IMG/VR virus record: IMGVR_UViG_3300034166_001101
Location: 1 to 37,312 of that record
Reading direction: 5' to 3' (one strand)
DNA length: 37,312 nucleotides
Source of the DNA: a virus
The notes beneath the pieces were generated by a model, which was not told where the DNA came from, searched no databases, and was given only the letters and a program-made list of their open reading frames with translations. The position numbers were made by a program, and so were the translations under genes. Each line of letters opens with the position of its first letter. The first letter of the stretch is position 1. Shown here piece by piece: positions 1 to 6,050 of the stretch.

Positions 1-1
1 A

Positions 2-208
2 GAGAGTTTTGAAGAAGTTATTTGCAAGTATGCAAAGGACAGAGGCTATGATGGTGTTATCTGTGGTCATATACATGATCCAAAAATAACAACTAAAAAT
101 GAAACTCTTTACATAAATTGCGGTTGCTGGACAGAGAAAGAAAATTGTTCTTTTGTTTATGAAGATGAAAATGGAGAATTAAAACTTGGAAGAAAAGAAA
201 AGATTTGA
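2..208 (+). CDS. metallophosphoesterase, C-terminal fragment (gene cut by window edge)
   Basis: An open frame enters from the left edge and ends at TGA 206-208, giving the last 68 residues. It contains GYDGVICGHIHDP followed about ten residues later by INCGCW. The GHxH motif near the end of a chain, followed by a short beta strand with an asparagine, is typical of calcineurin-like phosphoesterases of the LpxH / UDP-2,3-diacylglucosamine hydrolase type, where the histidines bind the metal pair. The N-terminal metal ligands are outside the window, so substrate and activity cannot be judged. The next small gene starts inside its 3' end. Confidence 0.7.
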   Translation, partial: ESFEEVICKYAKDRGYDGVICGHIHDPKITTKNETLYINCGCWTEKENCSFVYEDENGELKLGRKEKI

Positions 209-338
209 TCATTGGTATGATCCAATCATACTGTTTTTTTATTTGAGCATATTTGCTTCCATAGTAATTTACTCAGTAATAGTTGGAACCATATACAGTT
301 TTTTTGTAAAAGAGGAAAAAACTGGTTGTAAAAATTGA
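186..338 (+). CDS. small predicted membrane protein (TTG start)
   Basis: A 50-codon frame starts at TTG 186, nine bases after GGAG (173-176), and overlaps the end of the phosphoesterase. The product begins with a charged stretch (LEEKKRFDHWYDP), runs through about 25 hydrophobic residues (IILFFYLSIFASIVIYSVIVG) and ends with KEEKTGCKN, the pattern of a single-pass membrane protein. The SD, the overlap and the hydrophobic core favour a real gene; the unusual start and short length count against it. No family was recognised. Its stop codon overlaps the -35 box of the promoter for the next gene. Confidence 0.4.
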   Translation: MEEKKRFDHWYDPIILFFYLSIFASIVIYSVIVGTIYSFFVKEEKTGCKN

Positions 339-362
339 CATTAAATTGATAGGAGGTATAAT
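335..362 (+). promoter_or_regulatory. sigma70-type promoter, TTGACA-16-TATAAT
   Basis: TTGACA lies at 335-340 and TATAAT at 357-362 with a 16-base spacer. The SD AGGAGG (351-356) sits inside the spacer. Transcription would start near 369, which is the second in-frame ATG of the following gene, so this promoter would give a leaderless message. Confidence 0.7.
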
Positions 363-665
363 ATGCGTATGGAAAATAAAACTTTTTATGGAATGCCCAT
401 TGAGCGTTACAACTGCCTCATGGAAGGAACAGGTCCATGCATTCGTCTTTCTGAAGACGAAATGAAAGAAGGATGGCATTTCTGTAGTGAGTGGGATGAT
501 CTTCTCATTCATCCTGACTCTGATGAATTTCATTTTTGTTCATGTTCTCACATGAATAAGTTTAAAACTCCTGAACGAAAGCAAGCATATCAAGAGAGGT
601 GGAACAAGCCAAATGAAATTCTTGATAGACTTTCTGATTTAGATGAAGAATTGGGGTTACACTAA
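363..665 (+). CDS. conserved-looking phage protein, unknown function
   Basis: The product is 100 residues, soluble and acidic, with a central cysteine- and aromatic-rich part (EGWHFCSEWDDLLIH, then EFHFCSC, residues about 37-60) that could bind a metal or form a small core. ATG 363 has an excellent SD (AGGAGG, six bases away). A second in-frame ATG at 369 lies exactly six bases after the TATAAT of the overlapping promoter, so the protein may start at M3 when made from that promoter and at M1 when translated from read-through RNA. The next gene starts on the last base of its stop codon. The function is not recognised. Confidence 0.8.
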   Translation: MRMENKTFYGMPIERYNCLMEGTGPCIRLSEDEMKEGWHFCSEWDDLLIHPDSDEFHFCSCSHMNKFKTPERKQAYQERWNKPNEILDRLSDLDEELGLH

Positions 666-910
666 TGACATTACCATATGAAGAATACCATAGTTTAGTT
701 GCTACAAAAAACTTTCTTTATGATCTTTTGAATCCTGCTCACACTCCTAAAGTTCCATCAGAAGTGAGGGAACGAGCAGAAAGAGTGTTGAAACATTTTC
801 CAATGCAACACAGACTTAATGAAATTTATAAAGATCATGTTCAATCCAATCAGTCAATTCTTAAAGAATATGAAAATGGTGGAGGGTGGTGGAAAGGAAA
901 AGATGAATAA
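665..910 (+). CDS. BPSL0761-like small protein
   Basis: The product is 81 residues. The opening MTLPYEEYHSLVATKNFL, the middle VPSEVRERAERVLKHFP and the spacing between them resemble the BPSL0761 family of small bacterial and phage proteins, in which a Pro-Tyr-Glu start is followed by a helix and a 'vR..A...L.hyP' motif. No biochemical role is established for that family that I can name. The C-terminal tail (YENGGGWWKGKDE) is glycine/tryptophan-rich. The gene overlaps its neighbours at both ends and belongs to the 363-1988 operon. Confidence 0.7.
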   Translation: MTLPYEEYHSLVATKNFLYDLLNPAHTPKVPSEVRERAERVLKHFPMQHRLNEIYKDHVQSNQSILKEYENGGGWWKGKDE

Positions 911-1052
911 CGAAAGAAAATATTTTACCTATTACGATGCTCTATTTGCATCCGCAATTTTATGTTTTACATTTTTTATGCAGTTGGTAATATTTGAAAG
1001 ATTGGAAAATAGAGTAAAGGAACTGGAAAAGAAAGTTTTAGTAAATGAGTAA
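903..1052 (+). CDS. small membrane protein with C-terminal coiled coil
   Basis: The product is 49 residues. After MNNERKYFTYYDA comes one hydrophobic segment (LFASAILCFTFFMQLVIF, about residues 14-31), then a charged heptad-like helix (ERLENRVKELEKKVLVNE). I chose ATG 903, preceded by GGAAAGGAAAAG, over an earlier in-frame ATG deep inside the upstream gene, because the short form makes a complete membrane-plus-coil protein. It overlaps the upstream stop by eight bases and the next start by eight. Possible roles include a small inner-membrane or lysis-related protein, but nothing specific shows that. Confidence 0.6.
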   Translation: MNNERKYFTYYDALFASAILCFTFFMQLVIFERLENRVKELEKKVLVNE

Positions 1053-1440
1053 GCCATTTGGTTATTCCTATTATTTGGATATGTATAATTGTCGTGTTGG
1101 TGCAGCAGATGATCTAGAATTACATTATCGCTTCCTTGAGCGAGTTGTTGATAAGATCGGTATGACCCGCATGAGTCAGCCTATTGTCATTCACGGCCCT
1201 ACAAAAGATGGAAAAGAACTTTATCCCGATAAACTTGGTGTCAGTGCTTGGGTTCCTCTGATTGAAAGTGGTATTCAAATACATTCAATCGAACCAAGCC
1301 ATTTCATTACTCTTGATGTATACTCCTGCAATAAATTTGACAAGATGATTGTTCTTGATTATGCAAGAGAATGCTTTGGCTTTGATCACTATGAAGAACA
1401 CTTCTTTGTTCGTGGTATGGGGTATGGAAATATTGGATGA
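1045..1440 (+). CDS. speD: S-adenosylmethionine decarboxylase (SpeD/SpeH class)
   Basis: The 131-residue protein matches the short prokaryotic pyruvoyl-dependent AdoMet decarboxylases, which make the aminopropyl donor for spermidine. G6-Y-S-Y-Y-L-D-M-Y-N-C16 fits the N-terminal strand. E74-S75 fits the self-cleavage site, where Ser75 would become the pyruvoyl group. His80 and Cys95 sit +5 and +20 from that serine, the same spacing as Ser63/His68/Cys83 of the Thermotoga enzyme. The length is normal. It lies in the + operon, overlapping the preceding gene by eight bases and the methyltransferase by four (ATGA). No partner ornithine/arginine decarboxylase or spermidine synthase gene is seen in the window. 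Confidence 0.85.
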   Translation: MSKPFGYSYYLDMYNCRVGAADDLELHYRFLERVVDKIGMTRMSQPIVIHGPTKDGKELYPDKLGVSAWVPLIESGIQIHSIEPSHFITLDVYSCNKFDKMIVLDYARECFGFDHYEEHFFVRGMGYGNIG

Positions 1441-1988
1441 ATATGGAAACCCGCAACCTTATTGATCACTATAAATATTGGACAGATGACGCGATCAGAG
1501 CTGATCTTGAGACTAAGCGCCATAACTTTTCTGTTATCTGCTGCAACATTGGTAACGATTTTAATATTGCAACCATTATACGGAATGCTAATGCGTTTCT
1601 GGCGAAAGAAGTAGCAATCTATGGGAATAAGAAATACGATAGGCGAGGGACTGTCGGTACTCATCACTACACAAACTTCCGTCATGTCAAAAGCATTGAC
1701 AATCTCGGCTCCTACATTGAAGAAATTGTTTCCCAGTATGAAGGCAAGGTTAAACTATTGGGAATTGATAATGTTTGTGAAGCAAAAGATATAAATGCAT
1801 TTGACTTTGACCCAAATGTGCATTATATTATGATCTTTGGGCAGGAGCAAATTGGTGTTCCAAAAGACGTTCTAGATATGTGTGATGAGATTCTTTTTAT
1901 AAAAATGTATGGAAGTGTTAGGTCTATAAATGTGGGAACGGCATCAGGAATTCTTATGTATGCTTATTGCTCACAAATTGTTCCTTGA
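1437..1988 (+). CDS. SpoU/TrmH-family RNA 2'-O-methyltransferase
   Basis: The 183-residue protein carries the three SPOUT motifs: motif 1 NIATIIRNANAF (43-54) with the catalytic Arg, motif 2 IMIFGQEQIGVP (131-142) and motif 3 IKMYGSVRSINVGTASGI (155-172), which together form the knotted SAM-binding fold. These enzymes methylate ribose 2'-OH in tRNA or rRNA as dimers. The substrate cannot be read from sequence. The absence of a long N-terminal RNA-binding domain suggests a tRNA-type enzyme. It overlaps the AdoMet decarboxylase by ATGA, so two genes that use AdoMet are translationally coupled. Its 3' end overlaps the convergent endonuclease gene by 25 bases. Confidence 0.88.
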   Translation: MNMETRNLIDHYKYWTDDAIRADLETKRHNFSVICCNIGNDFNIATIIRNANAFLAKEVAIYGNKKYDRRGTVGTHHYTNFRHVKSIDNLGSYIEEIVSQYEGKVKLLGIDNVCEAKDINAFDFDPNVHYIMIFGQEQIGVPKDVLDMCDEILFIKMYGSVRSINVGTASGILMYAYCSQIVP

Positions 1989-2746
1989 CTTTCTCTAAGT
2001 CTTCTTAATTTTTGTGCTTCCTTCATTTTAATTTTAGTTTTTTCTGACAATTTTGTTCCCGTTCTTTGTTTATTGTGTGCAATAATTTTATTTAATTCTT
2101 CTTCTGAATAAATTCTTTTTTTGGCAGCTTCAGATAATTTTTTCTTTGTTGCTTCAGATCTAGGTCCTATTTTTTTTCCCTTAAAAATTAAAGATAATTT
2201 TTTCTTTGTTTCCTCGGAAAGAGGTTTTCCTTTTCTACCCTTAAGACTTTTTGAAATATTTTGTTTATGAGTTTCTGTTAATTTTTTTCCTTTAAAAGAT
2301 TTAGAAATTTTTAATTTTGTTTCTTCAGAGACTTTACGATTAAGATTTGCTAAACGAATTTTTTCTATAATTTCTTTTGGTCTAGGACCTCTCATTTTTC
2401 CCTTTTTGGCCAATGATTGTTTTTTCTTTGTGGTTTCTGATGTTATCGGTGGAGCATCACCACCCAAAGTCAAATTATAACCACCATTATCCCAATCTAT
2501 AAAAGTTTGGTATTCCCATATAAAAATTGGTTCCATTACCCTTAATGTAAAATTTTTATCATTTGAAGAAAATAATTCTTCTATAACAAATTCATTTTGA
2601 CCATATTTTTTTATGGCATTAGATAAAGGTGTGTTTAAAATTTTTGTATTATGACAATGTTGTTTCCAGCGTTTTACAATACTTCTAGAAGTATATCCGA
2701 CATATTTTGGTTTGTCTTTTAATTTGATTAAATAAATATAGTGCAT
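1964..2746 (-). CDS. GIY-YIG homing-type endonuclease with NUMOD3-like repeats
   Basis: The protein is 260 residues. The N-terminus MHYIYLIKLKDKPKYVGYTSRS is a GIY-YIG nuclease start (here YIY...YVG). It is followed by about 90 residues of the nuclease core including EYQTFIDWDNGGYNLTLGG. The rest (about 105-245) is a series of lysine-rich repeats of the form SEETKKKLSLIFKGKK, the NUMOD3 DNA-binding modules of SegA/I-TevI-type enzymes. I start it at ATG 2746, which has AAAGG ten bases upstream, because an upstream in-frame start would lie in the leader hairpin. It is a free-standing mobile gene placed convergent to the methyltransferase and expressed from a T4-consensus late promoter. Confidence 0.9.
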   Translation of the reverse strand: MHYIYLIKLKDKPKYVGYTSRSIVKRWKQHCHNTKILNTPLSNAIKKYGQNEFVIEELFSSNDKNFTLRVMEPIFIWEYQTFIDWDNGGYNLTLGGDAPPITSETTKKKQSLAKKGKMRGPRPKEIIEKIRLANLNRKVSEETKLKISKSFKGKKLTETHKQNISKSLKGRKGKPLSEETKKKLSLIFKGKKIGPRSEATKKKLSEAAKKRIYSEEELNKIIAHNKQRTGTKLSEKTKIKMKEAQKLRRLRESQGTICEQ

Positions 2747-2769
2747 GGAAACATACCTTTCTGTGCAAG

Positions 2770-2798
2770 TTTGGTAGAAGCCACGAACTTCTACCAAA
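2770..2798 (-). promoter_or_regulatory. leader hairpin of the GIY-YIG gene
   Basis: A perfect 11-bp stem (TTTGGTAGAAG / CTTCTACCAAA, loop of seven) lies between the late promoter and the GIY-YIG start, ending 23 bases before the ATG. On the plus strand the hairpin is followed by CACCTTTTT, so it could alternatively stop plus-strand transcripts. Confidence 0.55.
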
Positions 2799-2809
2799 CA
2801 CCTTTTTAA

Positions 2810-2817
2810 TATTTATA
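2810..2817 (-). promoter_or_regulatory. late promoter TATAAATA
   Basis: This is an exact match to the T4 late promoter consensus on the minus strand. Initiation about seven bases downstream would start the GIY-YIG leader just before its hairpin. It lies two bases from the -35 box of the divergent tRNA-Gln promoter. Confidence 0.6.
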
Positions 2818-2818
2818 T

Positions 2819-2846
2819 TTGCTTTTTGGTGATAAAGCGATATAAT
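2819..2846 (+). promoter_or_regulatory. sigma70-type promoter, TTGCTT-16-TATAAT
   Basis: TTGCTT (2819-2824) and TATAAT (2841-2846) are separated by 16 bases. Transcription would begin around 2853-2855, at or just before the first base of tRNA-Gln, so the tRNA and the co-chaperonin form one transcription unit. Confidence 0.65.
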
Positions 2847-2854
2847 ATAAACAC

Positions 2855-2925
2855 TCCCTTGTGAGGTAACGGCAGCCTATTAGACTTTGATTCTAAGTGT
2901 AAACGTTCGAATCGTTTCAAGGGAA
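2855..2925 (+). tRNA. tRNA-Gln (anticodon TTG)
   Basis: The acceptor TCCCTTG/CAAGGGA is a perfect 7-bp stem beginning with U1-A72, the weak first pair typical of tRNA-Gln. The anticodon arm is TTAGA-CTTTGAT-TCTAA with anticodon TTG. The T arm is AAACG-TTCGAAT-CGTTT. The D loop contains GG. CCA is not encoded. The 3' end is two bases from the next ATG, and the acceptor 3' strand carries AAGGGA, which can also act as the SD of that gene. Confidence 0.93.
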
Positions 2926-2927
2926 CT

Positions 2928-3194
2928 ATGAAAGATAAACAAATGAAACCAGTCGGCAAATGGATGCTCGCAAAGTCTTTGATTGGCGGTCAAAAGACCA
3001 CCTCTGCAGGAATCATATACAACGAGAAGTCATCCTCAAAGATCATTCCTGCAAAGGTAGAAGCAGTCGGTAATAAATTGACCGAAGACATTCAGGTCGG
3101 TGATGTAATCTGGTGGGATGTCAGCAAGATCAAAGATGGTTACGCTGGTAACCATGTTGTTCATCAAGATTGGGTTTCATTCGTGGAAAGATAA
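2928..3194 (+). CDS. GroES / gp31-like co-chaperonin
   Basis: The product is 88 residues with the order of a Cpn10 subunit: MKPVGKWMLAKSL (strand), a polar mobile-loop region GGQKTTSAGIIY that would contact GroEL, then AKVEAVGNKL and VGDVIWWDVSKI, ending in a strand VHQDWVSFVER. T4 gp31 replaces host GroES to fold the capsid protein, and many T4-like phages carry GroES-type proteins. The match is by pattern and length, since the sequence is divergent. Translation either uses AAGGGA within the tRNA acceptor stem, or, after tRNA processing, starts on an almost leaderless end (CT-ATG). Confidence 0.75.
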   Translation: MKDKQMKPVGKWMLAKSLIGGQKTTSAGIIYNEKSSSKIIPAKVEAVGNKLTEDIQVGDVIWWDVSKIKDGYAGNHVVHQDWVSFVER

Positions 3195-3195
3195 T

Positions 3196-3516
3196 ATGGC
3201 AAAGAAAAAAATTAAAAAAATCGTCACAAAAACCATTCCTTGGAAGACCACCCCATTCTTCATTGACATGGATGAAAAGCAATTCCAAGAGAGAATTAGT
3301 TTCATGCCTGTCAAGATTCTTCTGAACGAGTATGCAAATGCTTGCGAAGAGATTGGCAAGATCATTGCCAAGTTTCCAGACAAGTACTATGACAAGAAAG
3401 AATATCTTGACATCTCAGCCCGTGCATACGATATCAAGATGCAAGTGATGAAGAGATTCCATGATCTTGAAGATCATGTTGAAATTATGGATTATTATCG
3501 TCACTCAGATTGCTAA
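3196..3516 (+). CDS. unknown phage protein
   Basis: A 106-residue product starts at ATG 3196, one base after the co-chaperonin stop, with GGAAAG upstream. The N-terminus is very basic (MAKKKIKKIVTKTIPWK). The remainder is predicted mostly helical, with two charged helices (EKQFQERISFMPVKILLNEYANACEEIG and YLDISARAYDIKMQVMKRFHDLEDHVE given here only in part). No domain was recognised. It is the last gene of the tRNA-Gln unit and is followed by terminator hairpins. Confidence 0.75.
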   Translation: MAKKKIKKIVTKTIPWKTTPFFIDMDEKQFQERISFMPVKILLNEYANACEEIGKIIAKFPDKYYDKKEYLDISARAYDIKMQVMKRFHDLEDHVEIMDYYRHSDC

Positions 3517-3546
3517 AAGAAACAACCCCGCACTTCACGGGGTTGT
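3517..3546 (-). terminator. intrinsic terminator for the 3574-11828 minus-strand block
   Basis: A perfect 9-bp stem ACAACCCCG (3522-3530) / CGGGGTTGT (3538-3546) has a 7-base loop. Reading the minus strand it is followed by TTCTTTTAG. It lies between convergent genes and best fits termination of the leftward structural transcript. Confidence 0.65.
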
Positions 3547-3555
3547 CGGCCTAAG

Positions 3556-3590
3556 AATACTCTTCCTAGGGTATTAGTCTTTCTTTTTCT
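3556..3590 (+). terminator. possible rightward terminator
   Basis: The stem AATACTC (3556-3562) / GGGTATT (3569-3575), with one wobble pair, is followed on the plus strand by AGTCTTTCTTTTTC. It would stop the tRNA-Gln/co-chaperonin transcript. It overlaps the end of the convergent gene, so the T-rich stretch may simply be coding. Confidence 0.35.
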
Positions 3591-3903
3591 TCTTGGACAA
3601 CTTACGAAGGGTGAGTGCAAGTCTGGCTCTCTTGCCAGTCTTGCCACTCTTTTGTGCAGCCTTCTCAAGTTTGGATACAGGAATATTCTTCCCTTCCTTG
3701 GCCTTGAGAGTCTTGCGGAGTGACCCTTCCTTCTCAATGGCTGCTTGAATCCACTTCTTCTTCTCAAGAAGAACTTCTTCGTTTAAATCAAAATCTTCAT
3801 CTTCAAAGAGATTGTCGATGATATCATAGGCGATTTCAAGTTCCTCTGTGAGGGCTTGAACGGTGTAGACGAGTTCGTTGAGATGTTTGATATATGGGTC
3901 CAT
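3574..3903 (-). CDS. phage protein with basic C-terminal domain
   Basis: The product is 109 residues. An acidic helical N-terminal half (about 1-48) precedes KKWIQAAIEKEGSLRKTLK, then GKNIPVSKLEKAAQKSGK and TGKRARLALTLRKL. The 'KW..AAI...GSLRK.L....G..IP..KL..A....GK.GKRARLALTL' pattern is, from memory, a recurring module in proteins of large phages, often attached to virion proteins; its function is unknown to me. The tail is lysine-rich (KKKKKD). A CTAAATA element lies 16 bases upstream of the ATG, with AAGG between. Confidence 0.75.
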   Translation of the reverse strand: MDPYIKHLNELVYTVQALTEELEIAYDIIDNLFEDEDFDLNEEVLLEKKKWIQAAIEKEGSLRKTLKAKEGKNIPVSKLEKAAQKSGKTGKRARLALTLRKLSKKKKKD

Positions 3904-3919
3904 TGTTTGCCTTGTACTT

Positions 3920-3926
3920 TATTTAG
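3920..3926 (-). promoter_or_regulatory. late-type promoter motif CTAAATA
   Basis: The CTAAATA copy lies 16 bases before ATG 3903, followed by AAGTACAAGGCAAACA, which leaves room for a short leader with an AAGG ribosome site. Confidence 0.5.
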
Positions 3927-4654
3927 TCCCCGGTTCGTCTTGATGGAGATCCCGGAGCACCGTATCCCATTGACTCTGGAGAAATATTAGCACGCACTTT
4001 TGCCATATGTTCTTTATATTCCGGAGAAGTCGCAATCTTGATGTAGTTACCAATTGCTTCTGCATCAGCCCCCATTTTGATTAATTCATCAGCGTTATCA
4101 AATTTTCCTTGACTAAATGCAGACCAAATTTTTCCAAATTTATATCTATTTGGATTATCTGTATCGTGTAACATTTGTCCATGTCTTCCAATGACAGACA
4201 TATGTTTTTCAAGTTCTTGATGTAAATTGGCAGACTGTTCATTCAACTTAGTGCGAGGAAACCCACCAAATACCAAATTTTCAGAAAGTTGAACTCGGGT
4301 TCCTTGATCTTTGAATGACTTTTTGTTCATAGAGTTCATCTCGTCTAGTTTGTTTAAAACTTTTTCAACCAAATCTGACTTTTCAATCTTGCTTGCCAAG
4401 GAGCGAATGCTTGGGCTGTTATTATTTACATTCCCACCGATTCTGTCAAGGGCTTCTTCAATCTTTTCTCCCTTGGCCTTCTTGATGGCACGATCTCTTG
4501 AACCTAGGTATTCGTCTTCTGAAGACTCTACCTTTCCGTCTTTGTCATAATCCTTGTCAGCCATCTTTTTCTTCTTGTGGTGCTTCATTTCCTTTTCAAG
4601 AAGGTCGATGCGTTGAAGTAGTTGTTCGATTAGATCTCTGTTTAAGTCGCTCAT
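3923..4654 (-). CDS. EF-hand-containing phage protein, probable virion component
   Basis: The product is 243 residues. Residues 1-30 form a charged helix ending in KKKK. Residues 35-46 (DYDKDGKVESSE) are a canonical EF-hand calcium loop with D35, D37, D39, G40, E43 and E46. Then come EYLGSRDRAIKKAKG, a long helical middle and a C-terminal part with SAFSQGKFDNADELIKMG and a Pro/Gly-rich tail. An EF-hand followed by 'EYLGSRDRAIKKA' is, from memory, common in proteins of marine T4-like phages. It is read from a late motif five bases before the ATG. Candidate LxE/IxE head-protease sites (LIE, LLE) lie near the N-terminus. Confidence 0.75.
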   Translation of the reverse strand: MSDLNRDLIEQLLQRIDLLEKEMKHHKKKKMADKDYDKDGKVESSEDEYLGSRDRAIKKAKGEKIEEALDRIGGNVNNNSPSIRSLASKIEKSDLVEKVLNKLDEMNSMNKKSFKDQGTRVQLSENLVFGGFPRTKLNEQSANLHQELEKHMSVIGRHGQMLHDTDNPNRYKFGKIWSAFSQGKFDNADELIKMGADAEAIGNYIKIATSPEYKEHMAKVRANISPESMGYGAPGSPSRRTGD

Positions 4655-4659
4655 AATAT

Positions 4660-4667
4660 TATTTATT
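4660..4667 (-). promoter_or_regulatory. late-type promoter motif AATAAATA
   Basis: AATAAATA ends five bases (ATATT) before ATG 4654 and overlaps the stop codon of the upstream gene. There is no Shine-Dalgarno sequence between motif and start. Confidence 0.5.
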
Positions 4668-5517
4668 AATTTTTAAGGCTTAGATTTTCATCTTGTGTGC
4701 TGAGAATGTAATCATTCACTTTATCCAAATATCCACGATTGCGAAGTTCCTTGAATACTAAATTTTCAACTGAAAATTCGCCTGCCTTCTTTAGACCAGC
4801 AGACCTCATTGTACGGAACTTTTCTTTCAATTTTGTGAAAGATTCATCGCTTGCTTTTGAGGAAATCATACCTTCAATTTTATGAATAAGTTCATTGACT
4901 TTCAATGAAATTTCAGGATCTTCCAAATTTACTTCTTCTTGCTTGGGTTCCTTGAGCCATTCGTTCTGTGTGAGGCTGTAGGAGCCTTGGTTGGCTGGAA
5001 CTTGCTCAGAGATGTCTTGGGCATAGATTTCAACATCGTGACTGTAGATCTTTATATCGTGTGAATGTGCCCAAAGTTGCTTCTTGTCTTTTAGGTATTC
5101 ATCAAGTATTTCTGGGCAGTCTGCAATCTTTGATTTGTCTACGAGAATATGGAGATCTATGTCAGAATACGGTGTATAATTGAAGTTGGCATTTCCCCCA
5201 ACAACCAATACATCCTCTATGGCTTCTGCTGGAATCTTCGCAAACTTTGCCCACACATCGGCTATTTGAAGAAGTTTGTTTCTGACTTCTTCCTTTAGTT
5301 TATTGTTTTCCCAAAGATTTGGATTCAGTTGGTCGTGGTATTGTAGAGTGAGTTGAGAAGTTTCTTCAAGAAACTCTTTCAGTGACTTTCTCTTCTTTTG
5401 AGAGATATGAATGGCAGTCAATTGCTTCTCTGCTTGTTGTTTGGTTTCATGAGTTCCAAGGACTTTTTCTCCTTCGGAATCCATTACAATGAACTTATTA
5501 CCTCTTTTGACGATCAT
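4666..5517 (-). CDS. nucleotidyltransferase-fold phage protein
   Basis: The product is 283 residues. Residues 1-36 (IVKRGNKFIVMDSEGEKVLG, then THETKQQAEKQLTAI) form a short module that recurs at the front of phage structural proteins. Residues 105-126 contain VVGGNANFNYTPYSDIDLHILV, the signature of the minimal nucleotidyltransferase fold: the GG turn at 107-108 and S118-D119-I-D121 as metal ligands. The C-terminal half is helical and charged. It could transfer a nucleotide to a protein or RNA, or be an inactive structural relative. Its place in the late block, with ATAAATA five bases before the ATG, suggests packaging in the virion. Confidence 0.75.
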   Translation of the reverse strand: MIVKRGNKFIVMDSEGEKVLGTHETKQQAEKQLTAIHISQKKRKSLKEFLEETSQLTLQYHDQLNPNLWENNKLKEEVRNKLLQIADVWAKFAKIPAEAIEDVLVVGGNANFNYTPYSDIDLHILVDKSKIADCPEILDEYLKDKKQLWAHSHDIKIYSHDVEIYAQDISEQVPANQGSYSLTQNEWLKEPKQEEVNLEDPEISLKVNELIHKIEGMISSKASDESFTKLKEKFRTMRSAGLKKAGEFSVENLVFKELRNRGYLDKVNDYILSTQDENLSLKN

Positions 5518-5522
5518 GAAGA

Positions 5523-5529
5523 TATTTAT
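5523..5529 (-). promoter_or_regulatory. late-type promoter motif ATAAATA
   Basis: ATAAATA ends five bases (TCTTC) before ATG 5517. No ribosome-binding sequence fits between, which predicts a leaderless message. Confidence 0.5.
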
Positions 5530-5542
5530 TCATTACCATTAA

Positions 5543-6037
5543 TTAAAATTCAGAAAACATTTTACACATTTTTGGCTCATTAGTCATATTTGGTATAATT
5601 GTTTTTGAACCACCCTTTGGGGGAGATGTTGCTGTACTTCTATAAGCAACAACTTCGTAAGTATAAGTAAGTCCTTTTGTGATTCCAGTATCAATGTATC
5701 CGCGCTCGTCACCACCCAAGACAGTCAAGCCAGTCAAAGGACTGTTTCCTCTGAAAAGTTGGAATCCTTCTGGATCTTGTGTAATTCCCCAATTCAAAAC
5801 AAATGCATCTTCGCCAAATTGATTGACATCAAATGATGCTATTTCCAAAGGAGTTGACCTTAATATTGGGCCTACTAAATTTGAAAATCCAAAACTATTG
5901 AAAGAACGGATTATAAACCCAAAAGAAAATCCAGATGTCAGTCCTCCAAATACATAGGAGGTTGTTCCTGTTCCAATATTTGCGGAAACTGTTGCCCCGA
6001 AAGTGTATGTATTTCCGTCAAAGTATATGGATGACAT
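5543..6037 (-). CDS. fibronectin-type-III-like tail/adhesin protein, short
   Basis: The product is 164 residues, almost all beta. The start (FDGNTYTFGATVS...SNLVGPI) resembles the N-terminal module of the two large proteins upstream (DGNTFTLGATLPG... and NGITLTRGLTLPG...), so all three probably share an attachment module. A second Fn3-like unit spans about 66-140 (FVLNWGITQDPEGFQLFRG, YIDTGITKGLTYTYEVVAY). It lies 13 bases downstream of the 864-residue paralogue and looks like a small tail or fibre accessory protein. No enzymatic residues are evident. Confidence 0.75.
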   Translation of the reverse strand: MSSIYFDGNTYTFGATVSANIGTGTTSYVFGGLTSGFSFGFIIRSFNSFGFSNLVGPILRSTPLEIASFDVNQFGEDAFVLNWGITQDPEGFQLFRGNSPLTGLTVLGGDERGYIDTGITKGLTYTYEVVAYRSTATSPPKGGSKTIIPNMTNEPKMCKMFSEF

Positions 6038-6050
6038 TTTTATTTCTTAA

